Source: an uncultured Burkholderiales bacterium (lineage in GTDB: Bacteria > Pseudomonadota > Gammaproteobacteria > Burkholderiales > Burkholderiaceae_E). Taken from it: a DNA stretch of 8,569 nucleotides. This document shows, piece by piece, positions 1-5,960 of the stretch (its first letter is position 1; every line of letters begins with the position of its first letter). The stretch spans positions 1 through 8,569 of the forward strand of contig CAIUGQ010000601.1 in assembly GCA_903898725.1 (NCBI GenBank), in the 5' to 3' direction. Both the position numbers and the translations under genes were made by a program. The notes beneath the pieces are model-generated. The model searched no databases, was not told the origin of the DNA, and saw only the letters and a program-made list of their open reading frames with translations.

Positions 1-187
1 CGAGCGCAGCCCGACGGCGCTCGCCATCGCCAAGCGCAGCTTCAACATGGACACCGCGCATCAGGCCGGCATCGCCGGCATGGGCATGCTCGCGCTCAAG
101 CTCTACTACGACACCGACGAGTCCCGCGAGGGCGTGGCGGCGCTCAAGGACAAGCGCAAGCCCGAGTTCAGGAAGCACGCGAAGTGA
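1..187 (+). CDS. badI: 2-ketocyclohexanecarboxyl-CoA hydrolase, C-terminal 61 residues (partial)
   Basis: This is the 3' end of a gene that begins upstream; the reading frame starts at base 2 and stops with TGA at 185-187. BadI is a crotonase-superfamily, MenB-like hydrolase that opens the ring of 2-ketocyclohexanecarboxyl-CoA to pimelyl-CoA in the cytoplasm. The visible tail begins ERSPTALAIAKRSFNMD, continues through LKLYYDTDESREG and ends KRKPEFRKHAK. From memory this closely matches the end of Rhodopseudomonas palustris BadI. The final helix with a YDTDESREG-type motif is typical of the MenB/BadI branch. The catalytic region lies outside the window. The following genes (aliB, aliA, badK) supply other steps of the same pathway, which strongly supports the call. 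The alternative is another MenB-like enoyl-CoA hydratase. An 85-bp spacer separates it from aliB. Confidence 0.85.
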   Translation, partial: ERSPTALAIAKRSFNMDTAHQAGIAGMGMLALKLYYDTDESREGVAALKDKRKPEFRKHAK

Positions 188-193
188 GCGACG

Positions 194-219
194 CGCGCGG
201 GCGCCGCACGGCCCGCGCG
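194..219. repeat. Perfect 9-bp inverted repeat after the badI stop
   Basis: Arms CGCGCGGGC (194-202) and GCCCGCGCG (211-219) are perfect reverse complements around an 8-nt loop, seven bases after the badI stop codon. No T-run follows, so it does not look like a classical intrinsic terminator. In an operon spacer it could instead stabilise the upstream mRNA or cause partial attenuation; that is inference. GC-rich DNA produces such repeats by chance fairly often. Confidence 0.5.
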
Positions 220-272
220 GATCACGAGGCGCCACCCGACCGCGGCGGCGCCCGGCACGGAGACGGATCACG

Positions 273-1424
273 ATGAACCCCTACATCGACGAGGACCTCG
301 CCGCGCTCGGCGAGCATGCACGCCGCTTCGCCACCGAGCGCGTCGCGCCGGGCTTCGAGGAGCGCGACCGCACGCGCGTGCTCGATCGCGCGCTGATGCG
401 CCAGATGGGCGAGCTCGGCTTCATCGCGCCGGAGCTGCCCGAGGCGGTCGGCGGCCAGGGCATGGGATGCCTCGCGGCCGGTGTGATCCACGAGGAGATC
501 GCGCGTGCCGACCTGAGCCTGTCGTACGTGAACCTGCTCGCCTCGCTGAACGGCCAGATCCTGTCGGAGCACGGCCGTCCCGAGGTCGCCGGTCCGTGGC
601 TGCAGCGGCTGGTGCGCGGCGACGCGCTGCTCGCGATCGCGCTGACCGAGCCGCGCGGCGGCTCGGATGCGGCCAACCTGAGGCTGCGCGTCGAGCGCAC
701 CACCGACGGCTACCTGATCAACGGCGAGAAGACCTCGATCTCGGCCGCCGACCAGGCCGATGCGATCGTGGTGTTCGGTCGCACCGGCACGCCCGAGTCG
801 GGCGCGCACGGCGTCACCGCGCTGCTGGTGCCGGGCGATGCGCCCGGTCTGACGCGCAGCCGCTTCGACTGTCACGGCCAGCGCGCGATCGGCCGCGGCT
901 CGCTGTTCTTCGAGAACGTGCGCGTCCCGGCGGACCATCGGCTCGGCGACGAGAACCGCGGCTTCGTTCAGGTGATGCAGGGCTTCGACTTCTCACGTGC
1001 GCTCATCGGGCTTCAGGTGCTCGCGGTGGCGCGCGTCGCGCTCGAGGAGACCTGGGCCTGGGTGGTCGAGCGCCAGGCGTTCGGGCAGCCGCTGTCGGCC
1101 TTCCAGGGCGTCTCGCATCCGCTCGCCGAGCTCGACACCCAGGTCGAGGCCGCACGGCTGCTGTGCCTGCAGGCCCTCTGGCTCAAGGACCGGGGCCGTC
1201 CGCACGCGGCCGAGGCGGCGATGTGCAAGTGGTGGGCGCCGAAGCTCGCCTACGACGTCGTCCACCAGTGCCTGCTGATGCACGGCCACGGCGGCTACGA
1301 CCGCGGCCCGATGGAGCAGCGCCTGCGCGACATCCTCGGCTTCCAGATCGGCGACGGCACCGCGCAGATCATGAAGACCGTCATCGCCAGAACCCGCGCA
1401 GGCCGCAAGCACGTGCCGGCCTAG
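273..1424 (+). CDS. aliB: Cyclohexanecarboxyl-CoA dehydrogenase (acyl-CoA dehydrogenase family)
   Basis: This 383-residue protein has the normal length of an acyl-CoA dehydrogenase. From its operon it should oxidise cyclohexanecarboxyl-CoA to cyclohex-1-ene-1-carboxyl-CoA, passing electrons from FAD to electron-transfer flavoprotein. An N-terminal helical domain spans about residues 1-120. The family signature TEPRGGSD is at 125-132 and a beta-domain motif YLINGEKTSIS at 147-157. The C-terminal helical domain has R267-x-x-FG-x-x-L and the FAD/substrate segment HGHGGYDRG (337-345). At the usual catalytic position, the Glu of the (Y/G)EGT motif, this protein reads I-G-D361-G-T, so the base would be aspartate. 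Start ATG 273 is preceded by GGAG at 259-262. The stop is TAG, unlike the TGA of its neighbours. The family is certain; the substrate rests on the badI/aliA/badK context. Another acyl-CoA substrate is possible. Confidence 0.85.
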   Translation: MNPYIDEDLAALGEHARRFATERVAPGFEERDRTRVLDRALMRQMGELGFIAPELPEAVGGQGMGCLAAGVIHEEIARADLSLSYVNLLASLNGQILSEHGRPEVAGPWLQRLVRGDALLAIALTEPRGGSDAANLRLRVERTTDGYLINGEKTSISAADQADAIVVFGRTGTPESGAHGVTALLVPGDAPGLTRSRFDCHGQRAIGRGSLFFENVRVPADHRLGDENRGFVQVMQGFDFSRALIGLQVLAVARVALEETWAWVVERQAFGQPLSAFQGVSHPLAELDTQVEAARLLCLQALWLKDRGRPHAAEAAMCKWWAPKLAYDVVHQCLLMHGHGGYDRGPMEQRLRDILGFQIGDGTAQIMKTVIARTRAGRKHVPA

Positions 1425-1431
1425 GGCCGGC
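1415..1431. repeat. Hairpin with the aliB TAG stop as its loop
   Basis: GCCGGCC (1415-1421) and GGCCGGC (1425-1431) are perfect 7-bp reverse complements, and the three bases between them are exactly the aliB stop codon TAG. No T-run follows. A stem made only of G and C could halt 3' exonucleases or affect ribosome release between aliB and aliA. The role is inference; the repeat is plain in the sequence. Confidence 0.5.
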
Positions 1432-1486
1432 GCGCCCTGCACCGACCGCCCTGCCCCCACCGCCACGCTTCACGACCGATCCCCCC

Positions 1487-1491
1487 AGGAG
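1487..1491 (+). promoter_or_regulatory. Ribosome binding site for aliA
   Basis: AGGAG lies six bases before the ATG at 1498, an ideal Shine-Dalgarno distance. It is the strongest such site in the operon and fixes the aliA start. Confidence 0.75.
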
Positions 1492-1497
1492 TCGACC

Positions 1498-3141
1498 ATG
1501 CACTTCGATGCCGTGCTGCTCCCCGCCCGCCGCGCCGCCGCCGTCGCCGCGGGCCACTGGCCCGACCGGACCATCAACGACGCGCTCGACGACTGCATCC
1601 GAGGGTGCCCGGACCGGGTCGCGCTGACCGCGGTCCGCGTGGAGGCCGGCGACACGCGCCGCTTCACCTACCGCGAGCTCGGCACGATGGTCGACCGCGT
1701 CGCGGTCGGCCTCGCGAAGCTGGGCGTGGGCCGCGACGACGTGGTCTCGATGCAGCTGCCGAACTGGTGGCAGTTCACCGTGCTCTACCTCGCCTGCTCG
1801 CGGATCGGCGCGGTCTGCAATCCGATGATGCACATCTTCCGGGAGCGCGAGCTCTCGTTCATGCTCGCCCACGGCGAGTCGAAGGTGCTGGTGGTGCCGA
1901 AGACCTTCCGCGGCTTCGACCACGAGGCGATGGCACGCGGCCTGCAGGCTTCGCTGCCTGCGCTGCAGCGGGTCGTGGTCATCGACGGCGGCGGTCCCGA
2001 CGACTTCGATGCGCTGCTCACCACGCCGCAGTGGGAGCGCGACCCCGACGCCGCACGGATCCTGTCGGCGAACCGGCCGTCCCCGGACGACGTCACGCAG
2101 CTCATCTACACCTCGGGCACCACCGGCGAGCCCAAGGGCGTGATGCACTCGGCCAACACGCTGATGGCCAACATCCTGCCGTACGCCGCGAGGCTGCACC
2201 TGGGCGAGGACGACGTCGTGCTGATGGCCTCGCCGATGGCGCACCAGACCGGCTTCATGTACGGACTGATGATGCCGGTGATGCTGCGCTGCCGCGCGGT
2301 GCTGCAGGACATCTGGCAGCCGGCGCGCGCGGTCGCGCTGATCCGCGAGGAGTCGGTGTCGTTCACGATGGCCTCGACGCCCTTCCTCGGCGACCTCGCG
2401 CGCACCGTCGACGAGACCGGCCTCGCGGTGCCGACGCTGCGCACCTTCCTGTGCGCGGGCGCGCCGATCCCCGGCCCGCTGGTCGAGCAGGCCCGCCGCG
2501 TGCTCGGCACCAAGATCGTCTCGGCCTGGGGCATGAGCGAGAACGGCGCGATGACGACGACGCTGCCCGAGGACGACGACGCCCGCTCGTGCACGACCGA
2601 CGGCTGCGCGCTGCCGGGCGCCGAGGTCCGGATCGCCGATGCGGACGGCCGCGCGCTGGAACCGGGCGCGACCGGCCGGCTGCTGGTGCGCTCGGCGTCG
2701 AACTTCGGCGGCTACCTGAAGCGGCCGCAGTGGAACAACACCGATGCCGAGGGCTGGTTCGACACCGGCGACCTCGCCCGCGTCGATGCCGCCGGCTACA
2801 TCCGGATCGACGGCCGCAGCAAGGACGTGATCATCCGCGGCGGCGAGAACATCCCGGTGGTGGAGATCGAGGCGCTGCTCTATCGGCATCCGTCGGTCGC
2901 GCAGGTGGCGATCGTCGCCTACCCGGACGAGCGGCTCGGCGAGCGGGCCTGCGCGATCGTCGTGCCCAAGCCCGGACAGACCCTCGACTTCGCCGGCATG
3001 GCCGCGTTCCTCGAGCAGCAGAAGGTGGCGCGCCAGTACGTGCCCGAGCGGCTCGTCGTGCGCGAGGCGATGCCGACGACGCCCTCGGGCAAGATCCAGA
3101 AGTTCCGCCTGCGCGAGATGCTGCGCGAGGGGGCACTGTGA
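1498..3141 (+). CDS. aliA: Cyclohexanecarboxylate-CoA ligase (AMP-forming)
   Basis: This 547-residue enzyme belongs to the ANL superfamily of acyl-CoA synthetases. It should activate cyclohexanecarboxylate to cyclohexanecarboxyl-CoA using ATP and CoA, the entry step of the pathway. The phosphate-binding loop YTSGTTGEPKG is at 204-214, the adenine-contact motif GMSE at 345-348, and DTGD, whose last Asp binds the AMP ribose, at 422-425. The hinge region DGRSKDVIIRGGENI follows. The adenylation lysine K532 sits in PSGKIQKF near the C terminus. All key residues are present, so it looks functional. The opening residues (MHFDAVLLPARRAAAVAAG) resemble AliA proteins as I remember them. It starts 73 bp after aliB and is followed by badK after 58 bp. 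A medium-chain or aromatic acyl-CoA ligase would be the alternative without this context. Confidence 0.87.
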   Translation: MHFDAVLLPARRAAAVAAGHWPDRTINDALDDCIRGCPDRVALTAVRVEAGDTRRFTYRELGTMVDRVAVGLAKLGVGRDDVVSMQLPNWWQFTVLYLACSRIGAVCNPMMHIFRERELSFMLAHGESKVLVVPKTFRGFDHEAMARGLQASLPALQRVVVIDGGGPDDFDALLTTPQWERDPDAARILSANRPSPDDVTQLIYTSGTTGEPKGVMHSANTLMANILPYAARLHLGEDDVVLMASPMAHQTGFMYGLMMPVMLRCRAVLQDIWQPARAVALIREESVSFTMASTPFLGDLARTVDETGLAVPTLRTFLCAGAPIPGPLVEQARRVLGTKIVSAWGMSENGAMTTTLPEDDDARSCTTDGCALPGAEVRIADADGRALEPGATGRLLVRSASNFGGYLKRPQWNNTDAEGWFDTGDLARVDAAGYIRIDGRSKDVIIRGGENIPVVEIEALLYRHPSVAQVAIVAYPDERLGERACAIVVPKPGQTLDFAGMAAFLEQQKVARQYVPERLVVREAMPTTPSGKIQKFRLREMLREGAL

Positions 3142-3155
3142 GCACCGCGAACGCA

Positions 3156-3170
3156 GCGTGCGCCGCACGC
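3156..3170. repeat. 6-bp hairpin in the aliA-badK spacer
   Basis: GCGTGC (3156-3161) and GCACGC (3165-3170) are perfect reverse complements with a 3-nt loop, 15 bases after the aliA stop. The possible but disfavoured upstream GTG start of badK (3158) would lie inside the stem. Short and GC-rich, so chance is a real possibility. Confidence 0.35.
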
Positions 3171-3199
3171 GCGACGTGCCTGGCGGGCGGGGCGCCGCG

Positions 3200-3976
3200 A
3201 TGAGCGCGTCCGTCGTTCTCGTCGAGCGTCGCGGGCGCGTCGGCGTGATCACGCTCAACCGTCCCGAGTCGCTGAACGCGCTGGACGATGCGCTGATGGA
3301 CGCGCTCGGCGACGCGCTGCTCGCGTTCGATGCGGACGACGGCGTGGGCGCGATCGTCATCACCGGCGGGCCGCGCGCGTTCGCCGCCGGCGCGGACATC
3401 TCGGGCATGGTCGGCCGCTCGTACGCGGACGTCGAGCGCGAGCGCTTCATCACCCGCAACTGGGAGACGGTGCTGCAGGTGCGCAAGCCGGTGCTGGCGG
3501 CCGTCGCCGGTTTCGCGCTCGGCGGCGGCTGCGAGCTCGCGCTGGCCTGCGACATCATCGTCGCCGCGCGCAGCGCGCGCTTCGGCGTGCCCGAGGTCAA
3601 GCTCGCGATGCTGCCGGGCGCCGGCGGCACGCAGCGGCTGCCGCGCGCGATCGGCAAGGCCAAGGCGATGGACCTGTGCCTGTCGGCCCGTCTGCTCGAT
3701 GCCGACGAGGCCGACCGCTACGGGCTGGTGTCGCGGGTGGTGGACGACGCGCGGCTGATGGACGAGACGCTCGCGCTCGCCGAGCGCATCGCCGGCTTCT
3801 CGCTGCCGGCGCTCGTCGCCATCAAGGAGTCGGTGAACCGCGCGCACGAGACGCCGCTCGCCGAGGGCGTGCGCTTCGAGCGGCGACAGATGTATGCGCG
3901 CTTCGCGAGCGAGGATGCGCACGAGGGCATGCGCGCCTTCCTGGAGCGGCGCCCGCCGAGCTTCGGACACCGCTGA
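3200..3976 (+). CDS. badK: Cyclohex-1-ene-1-carboxyl-CoA hydratase
   Basis: This 258-residue crotonase-family protein should hydrate cyclohex-1-ene-1-carboxyl-CoA to 2-hydroxycyclohexanecarboxyl-CoA. Oxyanion-hole segments are AGAD (63-66) and GGG (108-110). The two catalytic glutamates of enoyl-CoA hydratases are at E112 (GGGCELALACD) and E132 (VPEVKL), followed by LPGAGGTQRLPR, as in active hydratases. Long stretches, including ALMDALGDALLAFDADDG and the tail RFASEDAHEGMRAFLERR, closely match R. palustris BadK as I remember it. I chose ATG 3200: the product then begins a few residues before RGRVGVITLNRPE and matches the usual family length, whereas the GTG at 3158 adds 14 Arg/Gly-rich residues. 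The Shine-Dalgarno signal is weak (a GGGCGGGG stretch upstream). It is probably translated from the aliA transcript. It is the last operon gene here and is convergent with the lrp-type gene. Confidence 0.87.
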   Translation: MSASVVLVERRGRVGVITLNRPESLNALDDALMDALGDALLAFDADDGVGAIVITGGPRAFAAGADISGMVGRSYADVERERFITRNWETVLQVRKPVLAAVAGFALGGGCELALACDIIVAARSARFGVPEVKLAMLPGAGGTQRLPRAIGKAKAMDLCLSARLLDADEADRYGLVSRVVDDARLMDETLALAERIAGFSLPALVAIKESVNRAHETPLAEGVRFERRQMYARFASEDAHEGMRAFLERRPPSFGHR

Positions 3977-4011
3977 GTGCCGGCCCTCGCGGACGGCCGT
4001 GGCGGCCTCAG
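3973..4011. terminator. Nested inverted repeat between convergent badK and lrp
   Basis: CTGAG (3973-3977) pairs with CTCAG (4007-4011), and the two arms contain the opposing stop codons of badK (TGA 3974-3976) and of the lrp-type gene (TCA on this strand, 4008-4010). Inside, CGGCC (3981-3985) can pair with GGCCG (3995-3999). The gap between the genes is only 31 bp, so this is the natural place for a bidirectional termination structure. No T-run is present on either strand, so Rho-independent function is uncertain. Confidence 0.4.
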
Positions 4012-4499
4012 TCCTCCAGCGTCAGCGCCAGGCTCTCCTTGATCTCCTCCATCACCACGTAGCTCTTGCTCTCGCGCGCGCCGGGCAGCCCGAGCAGCAT
4101 GTCGCCGAGCAGGCGCCGGTAGGCGTTCATCTCCGGGATCCGCGCCTTGATCAGGTAGTCGAAGTCGCCCGACACCAGGTGGCACTCGAGCACGTTCGGC
4201 AGCTTGAGCACCTCGCGCTTGAACTCCTCGAAGATCTGGCCGGACTTCGCCGACAGCCGGATCTCGACGAACACCAGCAGCGACTGCCCGAGCGCCTGCG
4301 GCGACAGGCGCGCGTGATAGCCGGTGATGAAGCCGTCGCGCTCGAGCCGCTTGACCCGCTCGCTGCACGGCGTGGCCGACAGTCCGACGCGCTCGGCGAG
4401 GTCGGTGATCGAGATGCGGCCATCGTCCTGCAGCGTGCGCAGGATCCGCCGGTCGATGCGGTCGATGGGGCGGGTGGCGCCGTCACTCCTGGGTTTCAC
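4008..4499 (-). CDS. lrp: Lrp/AsnC-family transcriptional regulator, probable regulator of dadA
   Basis: This 163-residue protein is almost the same length as E. coli Lrp (164) and is colinear with it. The N-terminal DNA-binding domain covers about residues 11-62, with the helix-turn-helix in DLAERVGLSATPCSERVKRL (33-52), including the hallmark S-x-T-P-C. The C-terminal ligand-binding and oligomerisation (RAM) domain spans about 70-160, with HLVSGDFDYLIK at 107-118 and SYVVMEEIK at 146-154. The start is GTG at 4499, chosen because AGGAGA lies five bases upstream. It is transcribed away from dadA across 117 bp, the usual position for an activator responding to alanine or leucine (DadR/Lrp role). 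Family assignment is near certain. Whether it acts locally on dadA, globally as Lrp, or also on the convergent ali/bad operon cannot be told from sequence. Confidence 0.88.
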   Translation of the reverse strand: MKPRSDGATRPIDRIDRRILRTLQDDGRISITDLAERVGLSATPCSERVKRLERDGFITGYHARLSPQALGQSLLVFVEIRLSAKSGQIFEEFKREVLKLPNVLECHLVSGDFDYLIKARIPEMNAYRRLLGDMLLGLPGARESKSYVVMEEIKESLALTLED

Positions 4500-4504
4500 G
4501 CGTT

Positions 4505-4510
4505 TCTCCT
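4505..4510 (-). promoter_or_regulatory. Ribosome binding site deciding the GTG start of the lrp-type gene
   Basis: Read on the minus strand this is AGGAGA, five bases before the GTG at 4499. It supports the non-ATG start, which also gives a protein colinear with E. coli Lrp. Confidence 0.65.
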
Positions 4511-4606
4511 GCAGAACGATTCCAGCGCAGCGTTATTCACCGCAGTCACCTGATACTTTGGTTACATCCACTGCCTGAACAACCATAGAGTGGAGGATAT
4601 CGCTTC

Positions 4607-4611
4607 GGAGG
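4607..4611 (+). promoter_or_regulatory. Ribosome binding site deciding the dadA start
   Basis: GGAGG sits five bases before the ATG at 4617. It favours that start over the in-frame GTG at 4590, which would place nine extra residues before the Rossmann strand. Confidence 0.7.
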
Positions 4612-4616
4612 CTTCC

Positions 4617-5933
4617 ATGCGCATCCTCGTTCTCGGCAGTGGCGTGATCGGCGTGACCAGCGCCTGGTACCTGGCCCGTCAGGGTCACGAGGTCACCGTG
4701 GTCGATCGCCAGCCCGGTCCGGCCCTCGAGACCAGCTTCGCGAACGCCGGCCAGGTCTCGCCCGGCTACTCGACGCCGTGGGCGGCGCCAGGCATCCCGC
4801 TCAAGGCGATGAAGTGGCTGTTCCAGAAGCACGCGCCGCTGTCGATCCGCCCGGACGGCACGCTGTTCCAGCTGCGCTGGCTCGCCGAGATGCTCGCCAA
4901 CTGCACCGAGGACCGCTATGCGGTCAACAAGGAGCGGATGCTGCGGCTGTCGGAGTACAGCCGCGACTGCCTCAAGGCGCTGCGCGGCGAGCTGGGTCTG
5001 GCCTACGAAGGTCGCCAGCTCGGCACGCTGCAGGTCTTCCGGACCGACGCGCAGATGGCGGCGGTCGACAAGGACGTGCGCGTGCTGCGCGAGCAGGGCG
5101 TGCCCTTCGAGCTGCTCGACCGCGACGCGCTCGCCCGGGTCGAGCCGGCGCTGGCCGCCGTCAAGGACACGCTGGTGGGCGGACTGCGACTGCCCGGCGA
5201 CGAGACCGGCGACTGCCAGCTCTTCACGACGCGCCTGGCCGACGCCGCGCGCACGGCCGGCGTGAGCTTCCTCTACGACCATGCGATCGACCGCATCGAG
5301 CGCCGCGCCGACGCCATCACCGGCGTCTGGGTGCGCGGCCCGGCGGGCCGGCGCCAGCTCGCGGCCGACCAGTACGTGCTCGCGCTGGGCAGCTATTCGC
5401 GCGAGCTGCTGGGTCCGCTCGGGCTGGACCTGCCGGTCTACCCGCTCAAGGGCTACTCGCTGACCGTGCCGATCACCGACGCCGCCGCCGCGCCGGTCTC
5501 CACGGTGATGGACGAGACCTACAAGGTCGCGATCACCCGCTTCGAGGACCGCATCCGCGTGGGCGGCATGGCCGAGGTCGCGGGCTTCGACCTGCGGCTG
5601 AACCCGCGCCGCCGCGCGACCCTCGAGCATGTGGTGAAGGGCCTCTTCCCGAACGGCGGCGACGTGAGCGCGGCCAGCTTCTGGACCGGACTGCGGCCGA
5701 TGACGCCGGACGGCACACCGGTCGTCGGCGCCACGCCCGTCAGCAACCTGTGGCTGAACACCGGGCACGGCACGCTGGGCTGGACGATGGCCTGCGGCTC
5801 GGGAAAGCTGATGGCCGACCTGATCTCCCGGCGTCGGCCGGAGATCAGCCCGGAAGGCCTCGCGATCGACCGGTACGCACGGTCGACCGGTGCCGCGACG
5901 CCCCGGCCCCGCACGCCGCAGCCGGCGCACTGA
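4617..5933 (+). CDS. dadA: D-amino acid dehydrogenase small subunit
   Basis: This 438-residue FAD flavoprotein oxidises D-amino acids, chiefly D-alanine, to the keto acid and ammonia. It feeds electrons to the respiratory chain from the inner face of the cytoplasmic membrane. It is close to E. coli DadA (432 residues) across its whole length. The dinucleotide-binding motif LGSGVIG (G7, G9, G12) starts at residue 6, with D30 ending the second strand. Shared segments include LETSFANAGQVSPGY (37-51), YPLKGYSLT, DETYKVAITRFEDRIRVGGM, TGLRPMTPDGTPVVG from 357, and HGTLGW at 384-389. The tail after RYARS is proline-rich and variable. The divergent lrp-type gene supports regulation by amino acids. 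No alanine racemase gene (dadX) follows; the next gene is on the opposite strand. The assignment is secure, though the exact D-amino acid preference is not visible. Confidence 0.95.
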   Translation: MRILVLGSGVIGVTSAWYLARQGHEVTVVDRQPGPALETSFANAGQVSPGYSTPWAAPGIPLKAMKWLFQKHAPLSIRPDGTLFQLRWLAEMLANCTEDRYAVNKERMLRLSEYSRDCLKALRGELGLAYEGRQLGTLQVFRTDAQMAAVDKDVRVLREQGVPFELLDRDALARVEPALAAVKDTLVGGLRLPGDETGDCQLFTTRLADAARTAGVSFLYDHAIDRIERRADAITGVWVRGPAGRRQLAADQYVLALGSYSRELLGPLGLDLPVYPLKGYSLTVPITDAAAAPVSTVMDETYKVAITRFEDRIRVGGMAEVAGFDLRLNPRRRATLEHVVKGLFPNGGDVSAASFWTGLRPMTPDGTPVVGATPVSNLWLNTGHGTLGWTMACGSGKLMADLISRRRPEISPEGLAIDRYARSTGAATPRPRTPQPAH

Positions 5934-5960
5934 GCGACGGCCCGCGGCCGGGCACGCTCA
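5931..5960. terminator. Inverted repeat linking the stop codons of dadA and the DUF3047 gene
   Basis: TGAGCG (5931-5936), starting with the dadA stop, pairs with CGCTCA (5955-5960), which ends with the complement of the opposing stop. An inner stem GCCCG (5940-5944)/CGGGC (5949-5953) encloses a 4-nt loop, with a small asymmetric internal bulge. It fills the 24-bp gap between two convergent genes and probably acts as a two-way transcript end. It lacks a T-run on either strand. Confidence 0.45.

Larger units (their letters stand above)
4500..4616. promoter_or_regulatory. Divergent lrp/dadA control region
   Basis: This 117-bp stretch between two divergent starts is clearly richer in A and T than its surroundings and must hold both promoters and probably the regulator's binding sites. 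A loose sigma-70 candidate for dadA is TTGGTT (4558-4563) and AACCAT (4581-4586) with a 17-bp spacer, but its -10 matches consensus at only three positions. I saw no clean copy of the E. coli Lrp consensus. The region call is well supported by gene layout; the individual elements are not. Confidence 0.6.

Noticed and set aside
1381..3663. Very long open frame on the minus strand (about 760 codons) opposite aliA and badK
   Set aside because: It is a by-product of GC-rich codon use opposite two well-identified genes. Its product is rich in His, Arg and Ala with no recognisable domain.
2831..3970. Long minus-strand frame opposite badK and the aliA end
   Set aside because: Same effect: the plus-strand frames have intact catalytic motifs, and this product is low-complexity Arg/Ala/His sequence.
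4590..4616. Upstream GTG start for dadA
   Set aside because: GGAGG correctly placed before ATG 4617 and colinearity with E. coli DadA favour the later start.
4533..5930. Long minus-strand frame opposite dadA
   Set aside because: dadA is unmistakable along its whole length and the antisense product resembles no family.
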